From NCBI RefSeq assembly GCF_003568665.1, contig NZ_QXMH01000007.1, forward strand, positions 62,001 through 126,000: a stretch of DNA of 64,000 nucleotides, read 5' to 3'. Positions 41,498-50,428 of the stretch are shown here, in pieces. Both the position numbers and the translations under genes were made by a program. The DNA is from Chitinophaga alhagiae (lineage in GTDB: Bacteria; Bacteroidota; Bacteroidia; Chitinophagales; Chitinophagaceae). Position 1 is the stretch's first letter; every line of letters begins with the position of its first letter. The notes under the pieces are model-generated. The model was not told where the DNA came from. It searched no databases and was given only the letters and a program-made list of their open reading frames with translations.

Positions 41498-41800
41498 ATG
41501 GAGCATCTTGAAATATTCAAAGCGCTGTCTAACAAAACCCGCTTGCAGATCCTTCAGTGGTTGAAAGAACCTGACAAACATTTCCCCAACCCGCACAACA
41601 ATGATTTTGAGCGGCAGGGCGTATGTGTGGGGTATATCCAGCAGAAGGCGGGGCTGACGCAATCCACTATTTCCGAATATTTGTCCATGCTGCAGAAAGC
41701 CGGTTTGCTGACGTCCGAGCGGAATGGCCAGTGGACTTATTACAAACGGAACGAAGCGGCCTTCAAGGCCCTGAGCCGTATTATCAAAACAGACATTTAG
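41498..41800 (+). CDS. ArsR-family transcriptional regulator
   Basis: A 100-residue winged helix-turn-helix protein. The [14 protein letters not shown] helix and the recognition segment [38 protein letters not shown] are typical of ArsR repressors. I see two cysteines only (a single Cys in QGVCVGY), so a metal-thiolate sensor is unlikely; it may sense a small molecule or redox state. It precedes a luciferase-like gene by 10 bases and probably controls it. Confidence 0.9.
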   Translation: MEHLEIFKALSNKTRLQILQWLKEPDKHFPNPHNNDFERQGVCVGYIQQKAGLTQSTISEYLSMLQKAGLLTSERNGQWTYYKRNEAAFKALSRIIKTDI

Positions 41801-41810
41801 CAGAGAGGAG

Positions 41811-42809
41811 ATGAAAGACATTCAATTATCCGTTCTTGAACTGGCTACCGTAACAGAGGGCGGCACCGCCCGGGAAGCCATCAACACTACCGTAGCGGTA
41901 GCACAGCATGCAGAAGCATTGGGTTACAAACGCATCTGGCTGGCAGAGCATCACAATATGGAGCACATTGCCAGCTCCGCCACATCCGTGCTCATAGGCC
42001 ATGTAGCCGGCAAAACCAGTACCATCAGGGTAGGCTCCGGCGGCATTATGCTGCCCAACCACGCCCCGCTGGTAATTGCAGAGCAGTTCGGCACGCTGGA
42101 AACACTTTATCCCGGCCGCATTGACCTGGGCCTGGGCCGCGCACCCGGTACAGACCAGCTAACTGCCATGGCACTGCGGCGCAACAATATGGCGTCCGCA
42201 CATAACTTCCCTTCTGAAGTACGGGAGCTACAGGCCTATTTTGAAAATGACGATACAGATACCAAAGTGAGGGCTTTCCCCGGGGAGGGCCTGCAGATAC
42301 CGCTATGGATACTGGGCTCCAGTACAGACAGTGCGCACCTGGCCGCGCAAATGGGGCTGCCGTATGCTTTTGCGGCGCATTTTGCACCGGCGCAGTTTGC
42401 CGCGGCCATAGACATTTACCGCAAAAATTTCCGCCCGTCTCCCTACCTGCAGACGCCATACATTATAGCCTGTGTAAACGTGATAGCCGCGGATACAGAC
42501 GCAGAAGCCGAGTACCTTGTTACCAGCCTGTACCGGCTGTTCATGAACATTCTTACCAACAACCGCAGCGGCCTCAAGCCGCCTGGCGAGCTGCCCGCTT
42601 TCTTCTACCAACCTGAAGTACAGGCGCATGTAAAGAACATGACCGCCTGCACCTTTACCGGCGGCGTAGACAGCCTGCGCCGCAAGCTGTCTTATTTTAT
42701 TGAAGAAACCGGCGTGGACGAGCTGATGATAGCCAGCCATATTTATGACCCGCAGGCCAAGCTCCGCTCCTATTCCATACTGACCGAGGCAGTAAAGGGT
42801 ATTGAATGA
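41811..42809 (+). CDS. Luciferase-like (LLM class) flavin-dependent oxidoreductase
   Basis: A 332-residue TIM-barrel enzyme with F420/FMN-binding features: [61 protein letters not shown] and the later [16 protein letters not shown]. It matches the alkanal-monooxygenase-like group that uses FMNH2 and oxygen. A purine-rich AGAGAGGAG lies just before the start and helps fix it. The substrate is unknown. It is co-transcribed with the ArsR gene. Confidence 0.9.
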   Translation: MKDIQLSVLELATVTEGGTAREAINTTVAVAQHAEALGYKRIWLAEHHNMEHIASSATSVLIGHVAGKTSTIRVGSGGIMLPNHAPLVIAEQFGTLETLYPGRIDLGLGRAPGTDQLTAMALRRNNMASAHNFPSEVRELQAYFENDDTDTKVRAFPGEGLQIPLWILGSSTDSAHLAAQMGLPYAFAAHFAPAQFAAAIDIYRKNFRPSPYLQTPYIIACVNVIAADTDAEAEYLVTSLYRLFMNILTNNRSGLKPPGELPAFFYQPEVQAHVKNMTACTFTGGVDSLRRKLSYFIEETGVDELMIASHIYDPQAKLRSYSILTEAVKGIE

Positions 42810-42863
42810 CTGGCGCCATGGCCGGCATGTTTTGGCACCAAACAGCATTGCGGCCGGTAATTC

Positions 42864-43838
42864 TCAAAAGCTGAAGCACCGCAACTGTTTGCCGCCCGCA
42901 TGCTCCTGCCTGAAATAGTACCCTACGGACACTTCGTGAGAACCGCCGGCGTACGCACGGTAGCCGTTCAGGGGATGGTCATAGGAATAACCTACCCGCA
43001 ATTGGGGCAGCGCAAATACTTCCACCATGCCCGTTACATCGCTGGCGCGCGTGAGGCCTTTCTGCAGGTGCGGCTTGTTGTACAGCGATACCGCTGTACG
43101 GTAACTGGCGCCCAGCCATACCAGCTCCTTCAGCAGCAGGAACAGGTTGAGGTCTGCGCTGGTGGGGCCGCCCCTGTCATCTTTCAGCAGGAATGAAGGT
43201 TTCAGCCATACTGCTTCTCCCAGTGGCAGCATGCCGCCGGCCGTCAGGAAATAATGCGGCCTTGGCACGGGCAGAAAACTGGTGAGCGGTTTGTTTTTTT
43301 GCTGGTACTGCGCCGTCAGGTTGTCTACAGAAAAACCGGCAAAGAACTTTTCCGTGCTGAAATATATCCCGGCCCGCGCATCAAAGAAGCGCATGCTTTG
43401 GCGGCCGGCGGCCAGTATGGGATCATTGGGATCTTCTGTATCTATCCGCCCCGCGTCCAGCCCTACCTGAACAAGCCCCGCGCCAATACCGAAGGCAAGC
43501 CTGCCCGTTTCACCTACCGGAATGCGGTAGGCATAGTTGCCATAAGCCGTGAACAGGTTCTGCGCCCCTACCCGGTCATACGCCATTTGCAGGGCCAGGC
43601 CTACCCGCTCGTTGCGCGTAACACCGTCCAGCGCCAGGCTCATGGTTTCCGGGGCGCCGGTAACACCCGTCCACTGCCGGCGGTAATAGGCGTGCAGGTT
43701 CAGCTCCTGCCGGTAACCGGCGTAGGCGGGATTGATGTAGATGCCGTTAAAAAGGTACTGGCTGAACTGGGCGTCTTGCTGTGCAATAGCGGTCCGGCAC
43801 AAGCCGGTCAGGCAGAAGAAACAGATCAGGAAACGCAT
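42864..43838 (-). CDS. PorP/SprF-family T9SS outer-membrane protein
   Basis: A 324-residue protein starting MRFLICFFCLTGLCRTAIA (signal peptide), with the upstream start at 43895 rejected as off-family. PorP/SprF landmarks: QDAQFSQYLFNGIYINPAYAG, RQWTGVTGAPETMSLALDG, AFGIGAGLV and the terminal strand SVGYYFRQEHAGGK. It forms a beta-barrel partner of the type IX secretion system that attaches or exports cell-surface adhesins of the SprB type. It is the last gene of a four-gene operon with three surface proteins. Confidence 0.9.
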   Translation of the reverse strand: MRFLICFFCLTGLCRTAIAQQDAQFSQYLFNGIYINPAYAGYRQELNLHAYYRRQWTGVTGAPETMSLALDGVTRNERVGLALQMAYDRVGAQNLFTAYGNYAYRIPVGETGRLAFGIGAGLVQVGLDAGRIDTEDPNDPILAAGRQSMRFFDARAGIYFSTEKFFAGFSVDNLTAQYQQKNKPLTSFLPVPRPHYFLTAGGMLPLGEAVWLKPSFLLKDDRGGPTSADLNLFLLLKELVWLGASYRTAVSLYNKPHLQKGLTRASDVTGMVEVFALPQLRVGYSYDHPLNGYRAYAGGSHEVSVGYYFRQEHAGGKQLRCFSF

Positions 43839-43849
43839 GTTTATAAATT

Positions 43850-44785
43850 TCAGCGTGAACGGAGAATCATGATATACCCTTTGAAATCTTGCCAATGCCC
43901 GCCTTCATCTTTGATCCGTAACAGGTAGAAGTAAGTGCCTTCCGCCAGGCCTTTCCCCTCCCAGTTTTGCTGGTAGTTCTTTTGTTCAAATACGTGATTG
44001 CCCCAGCGGTTGAGTATGATCAGCTCATTTTCAGGGTACCGCTCCAGCCCCCTGATGCGGAGACGGTCGTTCACGCCGTCTCCGTTAGGGGTAATGGTAT
44101 TCGGTATGTGAATGGGCAGCACCTGTTGTACATGCACCGCCGTATTATTGCCCGGCACACTATCCCGCAGCGCGGATGTAACGCTGGCCGTGTTAGTGAT
44201 GACGCCGGCTTCCAGCACTTTGGTGGTAAGGGCCAGCGTAGCCGGCTGATGTACCGCCAGCTCGCCCACCTGCCAGGTAATACGCCGGGTGGCCGGGTCG
44301 TAGCTGGCCGTGCCGGCAGACGGTATGCCAATGCTTTCCAGCCCCAGCTGCTGTGGCAGCACGTCTGTTACCACCACGGCGGCCGCGGGTTGCGGCCCGT
44401 TATTGGTAACGGTGAGCAGGTACCCCAGGCTGTAGTCTACCAACGCCACCCGTTTGTCCGCCTGCTTGCCCATGGCCAGGTCAACCGCCACACCGGCTAT
44501 TTCCGTGATCACCACCGGCGGAGAAAGATCAGAGGGGCATTCCAACTGATAATACGCCTGCACGGTATAAGTGCCCGGTACGGAGGTAACCAGCTCACGG
44601 GCGCGGGCGCCGTTCAGGGGCAGGCCGTTGCGGTACCATTGGTAATGGGGCGCGGAAGACGCCGTGGCGGTGAGCTTCACCTGCTGCCCCGGCGTAATGT
44701 ACCGGGTCAGCGGTGTATGCTGCGCCACAGCGCCGGCCGCCGCGCCGGAAAGGAAAGCGGTCAATATGGCGGCGTTCAGGCGCAT
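43850..44785 (-). CDS. T9SS type B (gliding-type) C-terminal domain protein with DUF11 repeat
   Basis: A 311-residue secreted protein (MRLNAAILTAFLSGAAAGAVAQ). Residues 25-110 are an immunoglobulin-like sandwich; 110-215 resembles a DUF11/isopeptide-type module (VTNNGPQPAAAVVVTDVLP); the last 90 residues carry the CHU_C/gliding motility C-terminal domain: NTITPNGDGVNDRLRI, LIILNRWGNHVFEQKNYQQNW and FKGYIMILRSR. This domain directs export through T9SS and anchoring to the surface. It lies 11 bases upstream of the PorP/SprF gene, its likely export partner. Confidence 0.88.
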   Translation of the reverse strand: MRLNAAILTAFLSGAAAGAVAQHTPLTRYITPGQQVKLTATASSAPHYQWYRNGLPLNGARARELVTSVPGTYTVQAYYQLECPSDLSPPVVITEIAGVAVDLAMGKQADKRVALVDYSLGYLLTVTNNGPQPAAAVVVTDVLPQQLGLESIGIPSAGTASYDPATRRITWQVGELAVHQPATLALTTKVLEAGVITNTASVTSALRDSVPGNNTAVHVQQVLPIHIPNTITPNGDGVNDRLRIRGLERYPENELIILNRWGNHVFEQKNYQQNWEGKGLAEGTYFYLLRIKDEGGHWQDFKGYIMILRSR

Positions 44786-44788
44786 CCG

Positions 44789-45691
44789 TTATTCAATAGT
44801 GATGGTGGGAGCGCCGGGTTTCGGAGTTACAGTAATAATGGCATTGCCGGTGCCGCCGCTGAGTACCGCGGTAACGTTCTTCGTATCGCAGGCTTTCACC
44901 GCATAGTCTGCCTCCAGCCGGTAGGTGTATTTTTTAACGGCGGTAGCGCCGGAGGTAGCCGCGTCATTGACCTCGTACTCATCATCGTTACTGCCCACCT
45001 CGGTACCGGTGGGGTCTCCGCCGTCTTCTACCTTAAACCATTTGTAATTGATCTTGAAATCAGCCAGGGCCAGGGTTGGCAGTGTAGTACCGCCGCCGGT
45101 GCTGCCCGGCACCGCGCGCAATGCGGTAGTGATTGAAGGCGTAGCAGTGAATTTGATAGTACCGCCCGGACTGGCCGATGTGGGCGCGCCGTTTTCGGCG
45201 CAATAGGTCAGCTCATCCAGCGTGGCCTTATTGGCCTTGGCTTCCACGGCCAGTGGCGGTAATACGAACACGGTGTATAGTACAGGATCTGCCAGACACC
45301 CCGCGGTGCTGACGGCCGCGGTTACGCGGTATACGTGCCATCCGGGAGCGGCGCCGGTCATCCGGAGCTTGTGTTCTTCTCCGGCAACGGCCCCGCCGCC
45401 GTCAATGGAAACAGACCAGGAACCGTCCGTCTGCATTTCTTCCCACTTCCATGAAGTATAGGGAACGCTGCTGGCGTCTGCCGTGGTAGACACCAGCGTA
45501 AAAGTGGCGGCATTGGCGCAGATGATCGTGTTCCCGTCATTGGTGGAAGTTCCCTGCAACGGGTCCCCGCTGTTCTTGTAGAGATCTGCCGGGGCAACAA
45601 TGGTCTGGGCCTGCAGGTTGCCGGCCAGCATCAGTAAAAAGGCAAGGCAAAGGCCCGCGGTAATTTTGATGGAAAGGGATACGTATTTCAT
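44789..45691 (-). CDS. Secreted protein with Ig/PKD-like domains
   Basis: A 300-residue protein with a signal peptide (MKYVSLSIKITAGLCLAFLLMLAGNLQAQ). Two beta-sandwich regions (35-155 and 165-300) show PKD/Ig-type patterns (YTSWKWEEMQTDGSWSV, NYKWFKVEDGGD). I do not recognise a catalytic site. It has no C-terminal sorting domain of its own. It is the second gene of the T9SS operon, with three bases on each side to its neighbours, and may be a subunit of the surface structure. Confidence 0.75.
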   Translation of the reverse strand: MKYVSLSIKITAGLCLAFLLMLAGNLQAQTIVAPADLYKNSGDPLQGTSTNDGNTIICANAATFTLVSTTADASSVPYTSWKWEEMQTDGSWSVSIDGGGAVAGEEHKLRMTGAAPGWHVYRVTAAVSTAGCLADPVLYTVFVLPPLAVEAKANKATLDELTYCAENGAPTSASPGGTIKFTATPSITTALRAVPGSTGGGTTLPTLALADFKINYKWFKVEDGGDPTGTEVGSNDDEYEVNDAATSGATAVKKYTYRLEADYAVKACDTKNVTAVLSGGTGNAIITVTPKPGAPTITIE

Positions 45692-45694
45692 ATG

Positions 45695-47071
45695 TTAAGG
45701 ATTAGTTTGAATGGTGAGGGTGGGCGGCCCCGGCAGGGCGCCCACGGTGAGCGATAATTGTTTTTTTGTTTCCACGTTGGTGCAGCCCGTACGCTGGGCG
45801 GCCACGTAGTAGGTATAAGTACCGGCGGTAGTAACGGTGGGCGTAAATGAAGGGCCTGATGCCAGCAGCGTATTGTCTGCTCCATACCAGCGGTAAGCAG
45901 CGCAGCTTTCCGCACCGGTAATGGTGTACAACACGTTGTTCACCTTTGTGATGCACACCGGGCTGCTACCCGGCTGCCCGCTTACGGTAAAGTTGAAATC
46001 CGGCTCCCGTGCTATACGGGTCACGTCATATATGCGCAGCTCACGCGCTACGCCGGCCAGGCCGGCCACAATGATCTCCACGCGGTCAAAGGGGTCTGGT
46101 ATGGCGGCGGTCAATACATATTGCTGTTCTGTTCCTCCCTCCAGCAACCGGAGGTTGAGCAGGGTGGAAGCACCGGTAAGCGGGCTGCCAGCGGGTGTTT
46201 GACCAAGGTAGGGCTGCACGCTGAAGCCGTTCAGCAGGGCAAGCGTGAGCACGGGATTGTTGAGGTCTTTCAGAATAATACGCAGCGAATCCCCGGGTTG
46301 GGAAGGCGTTTTAAAGATCACGGTTTCGTACAAGCCGGTAAGCACCCCCACGGCGGTTTTCAAGGCGGCGTAAGAAGCCAGGTCCCCGTCAAACGCTTTT
46401 TCCGGTTCCTCTACCTTGTTGGCAAAGGTGAGCAGGTTGACGGCCGCAGCCTTTACGCCGTATAAATAGTCTATCACCTGGTTGCAGGAAACGTCTGCCG
46501 TTGCGTTCTTCATCACAAAGGCATGGTAAACAGACATGCTGACAGTAGTCAGGTTCACTCCGCCCAGTTTCACGGAGACCCCGTCGTAATCCACATTGGC
46601 TCCCGCGCCTGTTTTGGGCGTGAAAGTATATTCCATACCGCCTGAGGCTGTCAGCACACTGAGCAGGGAAGCATCTACTACCGCGGCGCCCGCGTTCGTT
46701 CTTACACCGGGGGCGGATTCCGTATAGGCCTGCAGCGTCAGGTTGGAAAGCACGCCAATGCCTCCGGAAGGGGCCGTCAATTTTATGGTCACCGGCGTAC
46801 CGCCGGCAATACGTTCACTGAACCGGAGGTACTGGGTGCTGGTAAATACCAGTGTGGCGCTGATGGTAGAAGCACTGTTCACCAGATCATCTACCGCATT
46901 GCCTTCATCCGCAACATTGCCGGTGGATGCCGTGGCGGACGCGTACAACCGCTCCTGCCGCGTGCATTGGGCATACAATGCTTCGCCAGAAATTAAAAAT
47001 ATCAGTAATAGGAGAAGAAGGAGCCGCAACACCCTGCCGGAACAACTCCGCAAGAAAGTTTGGTTATGCAT
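45695..47071 (-). CDS. Secreted protein with repeated beta-sandwich and Ig-like domains
   Basis: A 458-residue protein starting MHNQTFLRSCSGRVLRLLLL, a signal peptide; an upstream ATG at 47089 is possible. Residues about 45-190 and 200-350 are two related lectin-like sandwiches (VDDLVNSASTISATLVF, and VEEPEKAFDGDLASYAALKT), and the end is an Ig-like domain (ITGAESCAAYRWYGAD). The first gene of the T9SS operon; it has no T9SS domain of its own, so its export may use the neighbouring CHU_C protein. No family was recognised. Confidence 0.7.
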   Translation of the reverse strand: MHNQTFLRSCSGRVLRLLLLLLLIFLISGEALYAQCTRQERLYASATASTGNVADEGNAVDDLVNSASTISATLVFTSTQYLRFSERIAGGTPVTIKLTAPSGGIGVLSNLTLQAYTESAPGVRTNAGAAVVDASLLSVLTASGGMEYTFTPKTGAGANVDYDGVSVKLGGVNLTTVSMSVYHAFVMKNATADVSCNQVIDYLYGVKAAAVNLLTFANKVEEPEKAFDGDLASYAALKTAVGVLTGLYETVIFKTPSQPGDSLRIILKDLNNPVLTLALLNGFSVQPYLGQTPAGSPLTGASTLLNLRLLEGGTEQQYVLTAAIPDPFDRVEIIVAGLAGVARELRIYDVTRIAREPDFNFTVSGQPGSSPVCITKVNNVLYTITGAESCAAYRWYGADNTLLASGPSFTPTVTTAGTYTYYVAAQRTGCTNVETKKQLSLTVGALPGPPTLTIQTNP

Positions 47072-47468
47072 TACAGGACACGGCATCATTCAGTACAGGG
47101 ATTTCTCATGAACAAGGGGCCGCTGCCTGCCCCTCGGGTTACTGTTCCTGCAAAGCACGAGTAAAAACGCGGATTTTGATGTAGGGGTCAGAGAATGAAC
47201 GGAAAATGAACGGTTGTTCCGGGAATGAACAAAATGAACGGTTGTTTTAGTGAACTTTTCCACCGGCCTCCCCACCTGTTTTAAGAAAAAGTGTGAGTGC
47301 AACACTAAAAACTTTCACATTTTTTTTACACTTTTTATTTCTCTTTCTTTTTAACTTGGCCGCCGCTGGAACTAAAAAAGTTCCGCATCTCCTTTGCTTA
47401 ACGGAAAGGTAAATAGGTAGGTATTATTTCAACCGGAATATAATTATCATTTATTAATCTAACCAGCA
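47072..47468. promoter_or_regulatory. Divergent intergenic region with tandem repeats
   Basis: About 400 bases between the T9SS operon and the NEW3 operon. It contains two 28-29 base tandem units at 47193-47250 and an A/T-rich stretch at 47320-47360. No gene was seen. Confidence 0.55.
47193..47250. repeat. Tandem repeat with TGAACGGTTGTT boxes
   Basis: Two units share AATGAAC then TGAACGGTTGTT (boxes at 47207-47218 and 47235-47246, 28 bases apart), and extra TGAAC copies lie at 47196, 47226 and 47251. They lie upstream of the T9SS operon on its 5' side and may be direct-repeat regulator sites; no spacers or repeat array typical of CRISPR are present. Confidence 0.5.
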
Positions 47469-48326
47469 ATGTCAGCCAGTTACGAAAAACGTCAACGCCG
47501 GATTAAACTGTATCCGGGCTATTTGTTTTGTTTTGCTTTATCGATCTTCTTATTTGCCCGGCAGGGCATGGCCCAGACCAACAGCCCTTCTTCCCCGCCC
47601 TTCACGGTGCGGCTGATGAACATTGAGGCCGCGGGCAACGCCACTTTCACCTACAATGCGCGGCTGCAGAACGTGGCATCTTCCCCGCGCATCTACCAGC
47701 TATCCGCCGCCGTTCCCCCGGGCTGGAACGTCTCCTTCAAGGTAGAGGGCATACAGGTTACCTCGCTCAGCATGGAACCGCAGAAAGGATATGACATCAT
47801 CATAGATGTTCATCCCGCCATAGACGTGAAACCGGGCAAATATCCCATTCCCGTGCGCGCCGTTGCCAGCGCGGACTCGCTGAAGCTCGACCTGGAAGCC
47901 GTGGTAAAAGGCTCCTACGGCCTTACGCTGACCACGCCCACCGGCCGCCTCAGCGCAGACGTTACCGAAGGCCGCCGCAAGGAGATCCGCCTGCAGGTGA
48001 AAAATACCGGCACTATGGTGCTGGAGAACATAGACCTTTCCGCGCAGGCGCCCCCGCAATGGGAAGCTACCTTTGCCCCGTCTGCCATTGCCCGGCTTGA
48101 CCCCGGTAAAGACGCGGAAGTGACCGCCACGCTGAACGTGCCCGACAAGACCATTGCCGGGGATTACGTGACCAACTTCACCGCCAAGAACGCCAACGCT
48201 ACATCAAGCGCCTCTTTCCGGATGACGGTCAAGACCTCCGTGCTCACCGGCTGGCTGGGCCTGCTGGTGATACTGGCGGCACTGGGCGCCGTTTATTACC
48301 TCATCCGTAAATATGGCAGGAGGTAA
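47469..48326 (+). CDS. NEW3-type extracytoplasmic protein with C-terminal membrane anchor
   Basis: A 285-residue protein. It has an N-terminal signal-like helix (LYPGYLFCFALSIFLFARQGMAQ), two beta-sandwich modules in the NPCBM-associated NEW3 style (FTYNARLQNVASSPRIYQLSAAVPPGWNVSF and EIRLQVKNTGTMVLENIDLSAQAPPQWEATF), and a C-terminal membrane helix (WLGLLVILAALGAVYYLI) ending in a positive tail. It is likely a periplasmic or surface binding component. It is six bases upstream of an ABC ATPase, so it may be an accessory of that exporter. Confidence 0.8.
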   Translation: MSASYEKRQRRIKLYPGYLFCFALSIFLFARQGMAQTNSPSSPPFTVRLMNIEAAGNATFTYNARLQNVASSPRIYQLSAAVPPGWNVSFKVEGIQVTSLSMEPQKGYDIIIDVHPAIDVKPGKYPIPVRAVASADSLKLDLEAVVKGSYGLTLTTPTGRLSADVTEGRRKEIRLQVKNTGTMVLENIDLSAQAPPQWEATFAPSAIARLDPGKDAEVTATLNVPDKTIAGDYVTNFTAKNANATSSASFRMTVKTSVLTGWLGLLVILAALGAVYYLIRKYGRR

Positions 48327-48332
48327 TGCGCT

Positions 48333-49352
48333 ATGGAATCACCAATTATTGAAATGCATGGGCTGACCAAACGCTACGGCTCCCTCAAGGCCGTGGATAA
48401 CCTACACCTGTCCATCGCAAAAGGCGAAATATTCGGCTTGCTGGGCCCCAACGGCGCCGGCAAGTCTACCACGATACTCATGCTGCTGGGCCTTACGGAG
48501 CCGGATGCCGGCGAAGCGCGCATCTGCGGCCTCAATGCCACCCGCAACCCCATTCCCGTAAAACGGAAAGTAGGGTACCTGCCGGACAACGTAGGGTTCT
48601 ATAACGATCTCACGGCGCTGGAAAACCTCTCCTACATTGCCCGGCTCAACGGCATCCCGGAAGCGGAAGTGCAGGAGCGCTCCCGCCAGATGCTGGTGGA
48701 AGTGGGGCTGGAAGCTGCCATCCACAAAAAGGCCGGCGCCTTCTCCCGCGGTATGAAACAGCGGCTGGGCCTGGCAGATGTGCTCATCAAGCAACCGGAA
48801 GTGATCATCCTTGACGAGCCTACCCTGGGCATAGACCCCGCGGGCGTGCGAGACTTCCTGGAGCTGCTGCGGCAGCTGAACCAGCGCCAGGGCCTCACCA
48901 TATTGCTGTCTTCCCACCACCTGCACCAGGTGCAGCAGGTCTGCAACCGCGTTGGCATTTTTGTAGGCGGGCAACTGCTGGCGGAAGGCAATGTGGAAAA
49001 GCTGGCCGCCAACCTGTTCAACGCCGCGCCCTGGGTGGTGGAAGTAACGCTGAGAACAGACGTACCGCAGCGTGAAGCGCTGGAAAAGGAGCTGCTGCAG
49101 CTGCCCGGCGTAAAAACAGTGACCGGCGCCGCCAACGCGGTGGAGGTCTCCGGCGGGGAAGACATCACGCCAGATATTGTGCGCTGCTTTGTAGCCAAAG
49201 GTCTTGATGTAACGGGTGTACACAAAAAAACCTACGGGCTGGACGAGATCTATCACCGTTATTTTGAAAACAACTTAAAGGAAGATATCACCAATGAAAA
49301 GTCAACTGGCCTATTTCAACGGTCTTTTCTCGGCAGGTACAAAAAACGCTAG
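48333..49352 (+). CDS. ABC transporter ATP-binding protein
   Basis: A 339-residue ATPase. Walker A is GLLGPNGAGKSTT (about residue 36-48), signature FSRGMKQRLGLAD, Walker B VIILDEPT, and the H-loop SSHHLHQ. The C-terminal extension after residue 225 (TLRTDVPQREALEKELLQ) matches ABC-2 exporters of the DrrA/NatA type. It overlaps the next permease gene by 59 bases, which is long; the permease could begin later at 49372. It powers export with the adjoining permease. Confidence 0.93.
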   Translation: MESPIIEMHGLTKRYGSLKAVDNLHLSIAKGEIFGLLGPNGAGKSTTILMLLGLTEPDAGEARICGLNATRNPIPVKRKVGYLPDNVGFYNDLTALENLSYIARLNGIPEAEVQERSRQMLVEVGLEAAIHKKAGAFSRGMKQRLGLADVLIKQPEVIILDEPTLGIDPAGVRDFLELLRQLNQRQGLTILLSSHHLHQVQQVCNRVGIFVGGQLLAEGNVEKLAANLFNAAPWVVEVTLRTDVPQREALEKELLQLPGVKTVTGAANAVEVSGGEDITPDIVRCFVAKGLDVTGVHKKTYGLDEIYHRYFENNLKEDITNEKSTGLFQRSFLGRYKKR

Positions 49353-50301
49353 CGCCTCTCCTTATTCAGTGATGGTGCGCAAGGAAGTATCCGACCAGGT
49401 GCGGAGCTGGCGGTTTATTGTACTGGCGGGACTGATACTGCTTACTTTCCTTGGTTCCATGTACGTGTCCCTTTCCAACCTCCGGCAGGCAACGGCCAAC
49501 GCCGCAGATCCTGACCGGCTGTTCCTCTACCTCAAACTGCTGACCATTACAGACGGCACCCTGCCGCCCTTTCATGTGTTCATCAGTTTTCTGGGGCCTT
49601 TGCTGGGCATTGCCATGGGGTTTGACGCTATCAATTCAGAGCAGTCTAACGGCACGCTGGTACGCCTTATGGCGCAGCCTGTTTACCGGGATTCGCTGAT
49701 CAACGCCAAATTCACCGCCTCGCTGATCGTGATCAGCACGCTCTTCCTGTCTCTCAGCCTGCTGATGACGGGCGGCGGCCTCATGATTACCGGGGTGAAA
49801 ATAGAACCGTCCGAGCTGGTGCGCATCCTGTGTTTTACAGTATTAAGCATCATCTATGTTGCCTTCTGGCTCAACCTGTCCATCCTGCTGTCTGTCAGGT
49901 TCCGGCAAACCGCCACCTCTGCGCTGACGGCCATAGCCATCTGGCTGTTCTTTACGGTGTTTTACCAGATACTGGTGAACATCATCATCAAGGCCGTATT
50001 GCCGGATCCCAATACATTGACGGAAAGCCAGATCATTTCCTACAATAACATCATCCTCACCGTTCTGCGCTTTGTGCCCAGCCAGCTGTTCACAGATGCC
50101 ACCACTACCCTGCTGATGCCCTCTGTACGCAGCCTTGGGCCGCTCACCATGGAGCAGATGGCCGGCGCCATTCCCGCCCCTATTTCCGTGCGGGAAAGCC
50201 TGCTGGTGGTATGGCCGCAGGTAAGCGGGCTTATTGCGGCCACGGTAGTGTGTTTTGCATTGTCTTATTACCTGTTTATGCGGCGGGAGATACGGACGTG
50301 A
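49294..50301 (+). CDS. ABC-2 type permease
   Basis: A 335-residue membrane protein with about six hydrophobic spans, starting at MKSQLAYFNGLF or perhaps at the internal ATG 49372 (MVRKEVSDQVRSWRFIVLAG). The EQSNGTLVRLMAQPVYRDSLI loop and SLLMTGGGLMITGV and VAFWLNLSILLSVRF helices are typical of ABC-2 permeases. With the ATPase it forms an exporter; the NEW3-type protein upstream is the likely third part. The cargo cannot be read from sequence. Confidence 0.88.
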   Translation: MKSQLAYFNGLFSAGTKNASASPYSVMVRKEVSDQVRSWRFIVLAGLILLTFLGSMYVSLSNLRQATANAADPDRLFLYLKLLTITDGTLPPFHVFISFLGPLLGIAMGFDAINSEQSNGTLVRLMAQPVYRDSLINAKFTASLIVISTLFLSLSLLMTGGGLMITGVKIEPSELVRILCFTVLSIIYVAFWLNLSILLSVRFRQTATSALTAIAIWLFFTVFYQILVNIIIKAVLPDPNTLTESQIISYNNIILTVLRFVPSQLFTDATTTLLMPSVRSLGPLTMEQMAGAIPAPISVRESLLVVWPQVSGLIAATVVCFALSYYLFMRREIRT

Positions 50302-50321
50302 TGAACAGGGCGCCCGCATTG

Positions 50322-50397
50322 AAAAAGGCCGCCCTGCCAATGCGCTCCCGGAATGTTCTGCTCCCAGGGCCTGCGCAAAGCAGAGCGGTCTTTTTTA
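50322..50397 (+). terminator. Possible terminator after the ABC operon
   Basis: AAAAAGGCCGC pairs with GCGGTCTTTTTT (one G-U pair) across a loop of about 50 bases, 20 bases after the permease stop. The long loop makes it a weaker call. It could serve both convergent genes. Confidence 0.35.
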
Positions 50398-50428
50398 TGA
50401 CGGACCGTGCTTACCGTGGCAAACAATA

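Noticed and set aside
47193-47250. CRISPR array
   Set aside because: Only two imperfect units, no distinct spacers, no cas gene; these are short tandem repeats.
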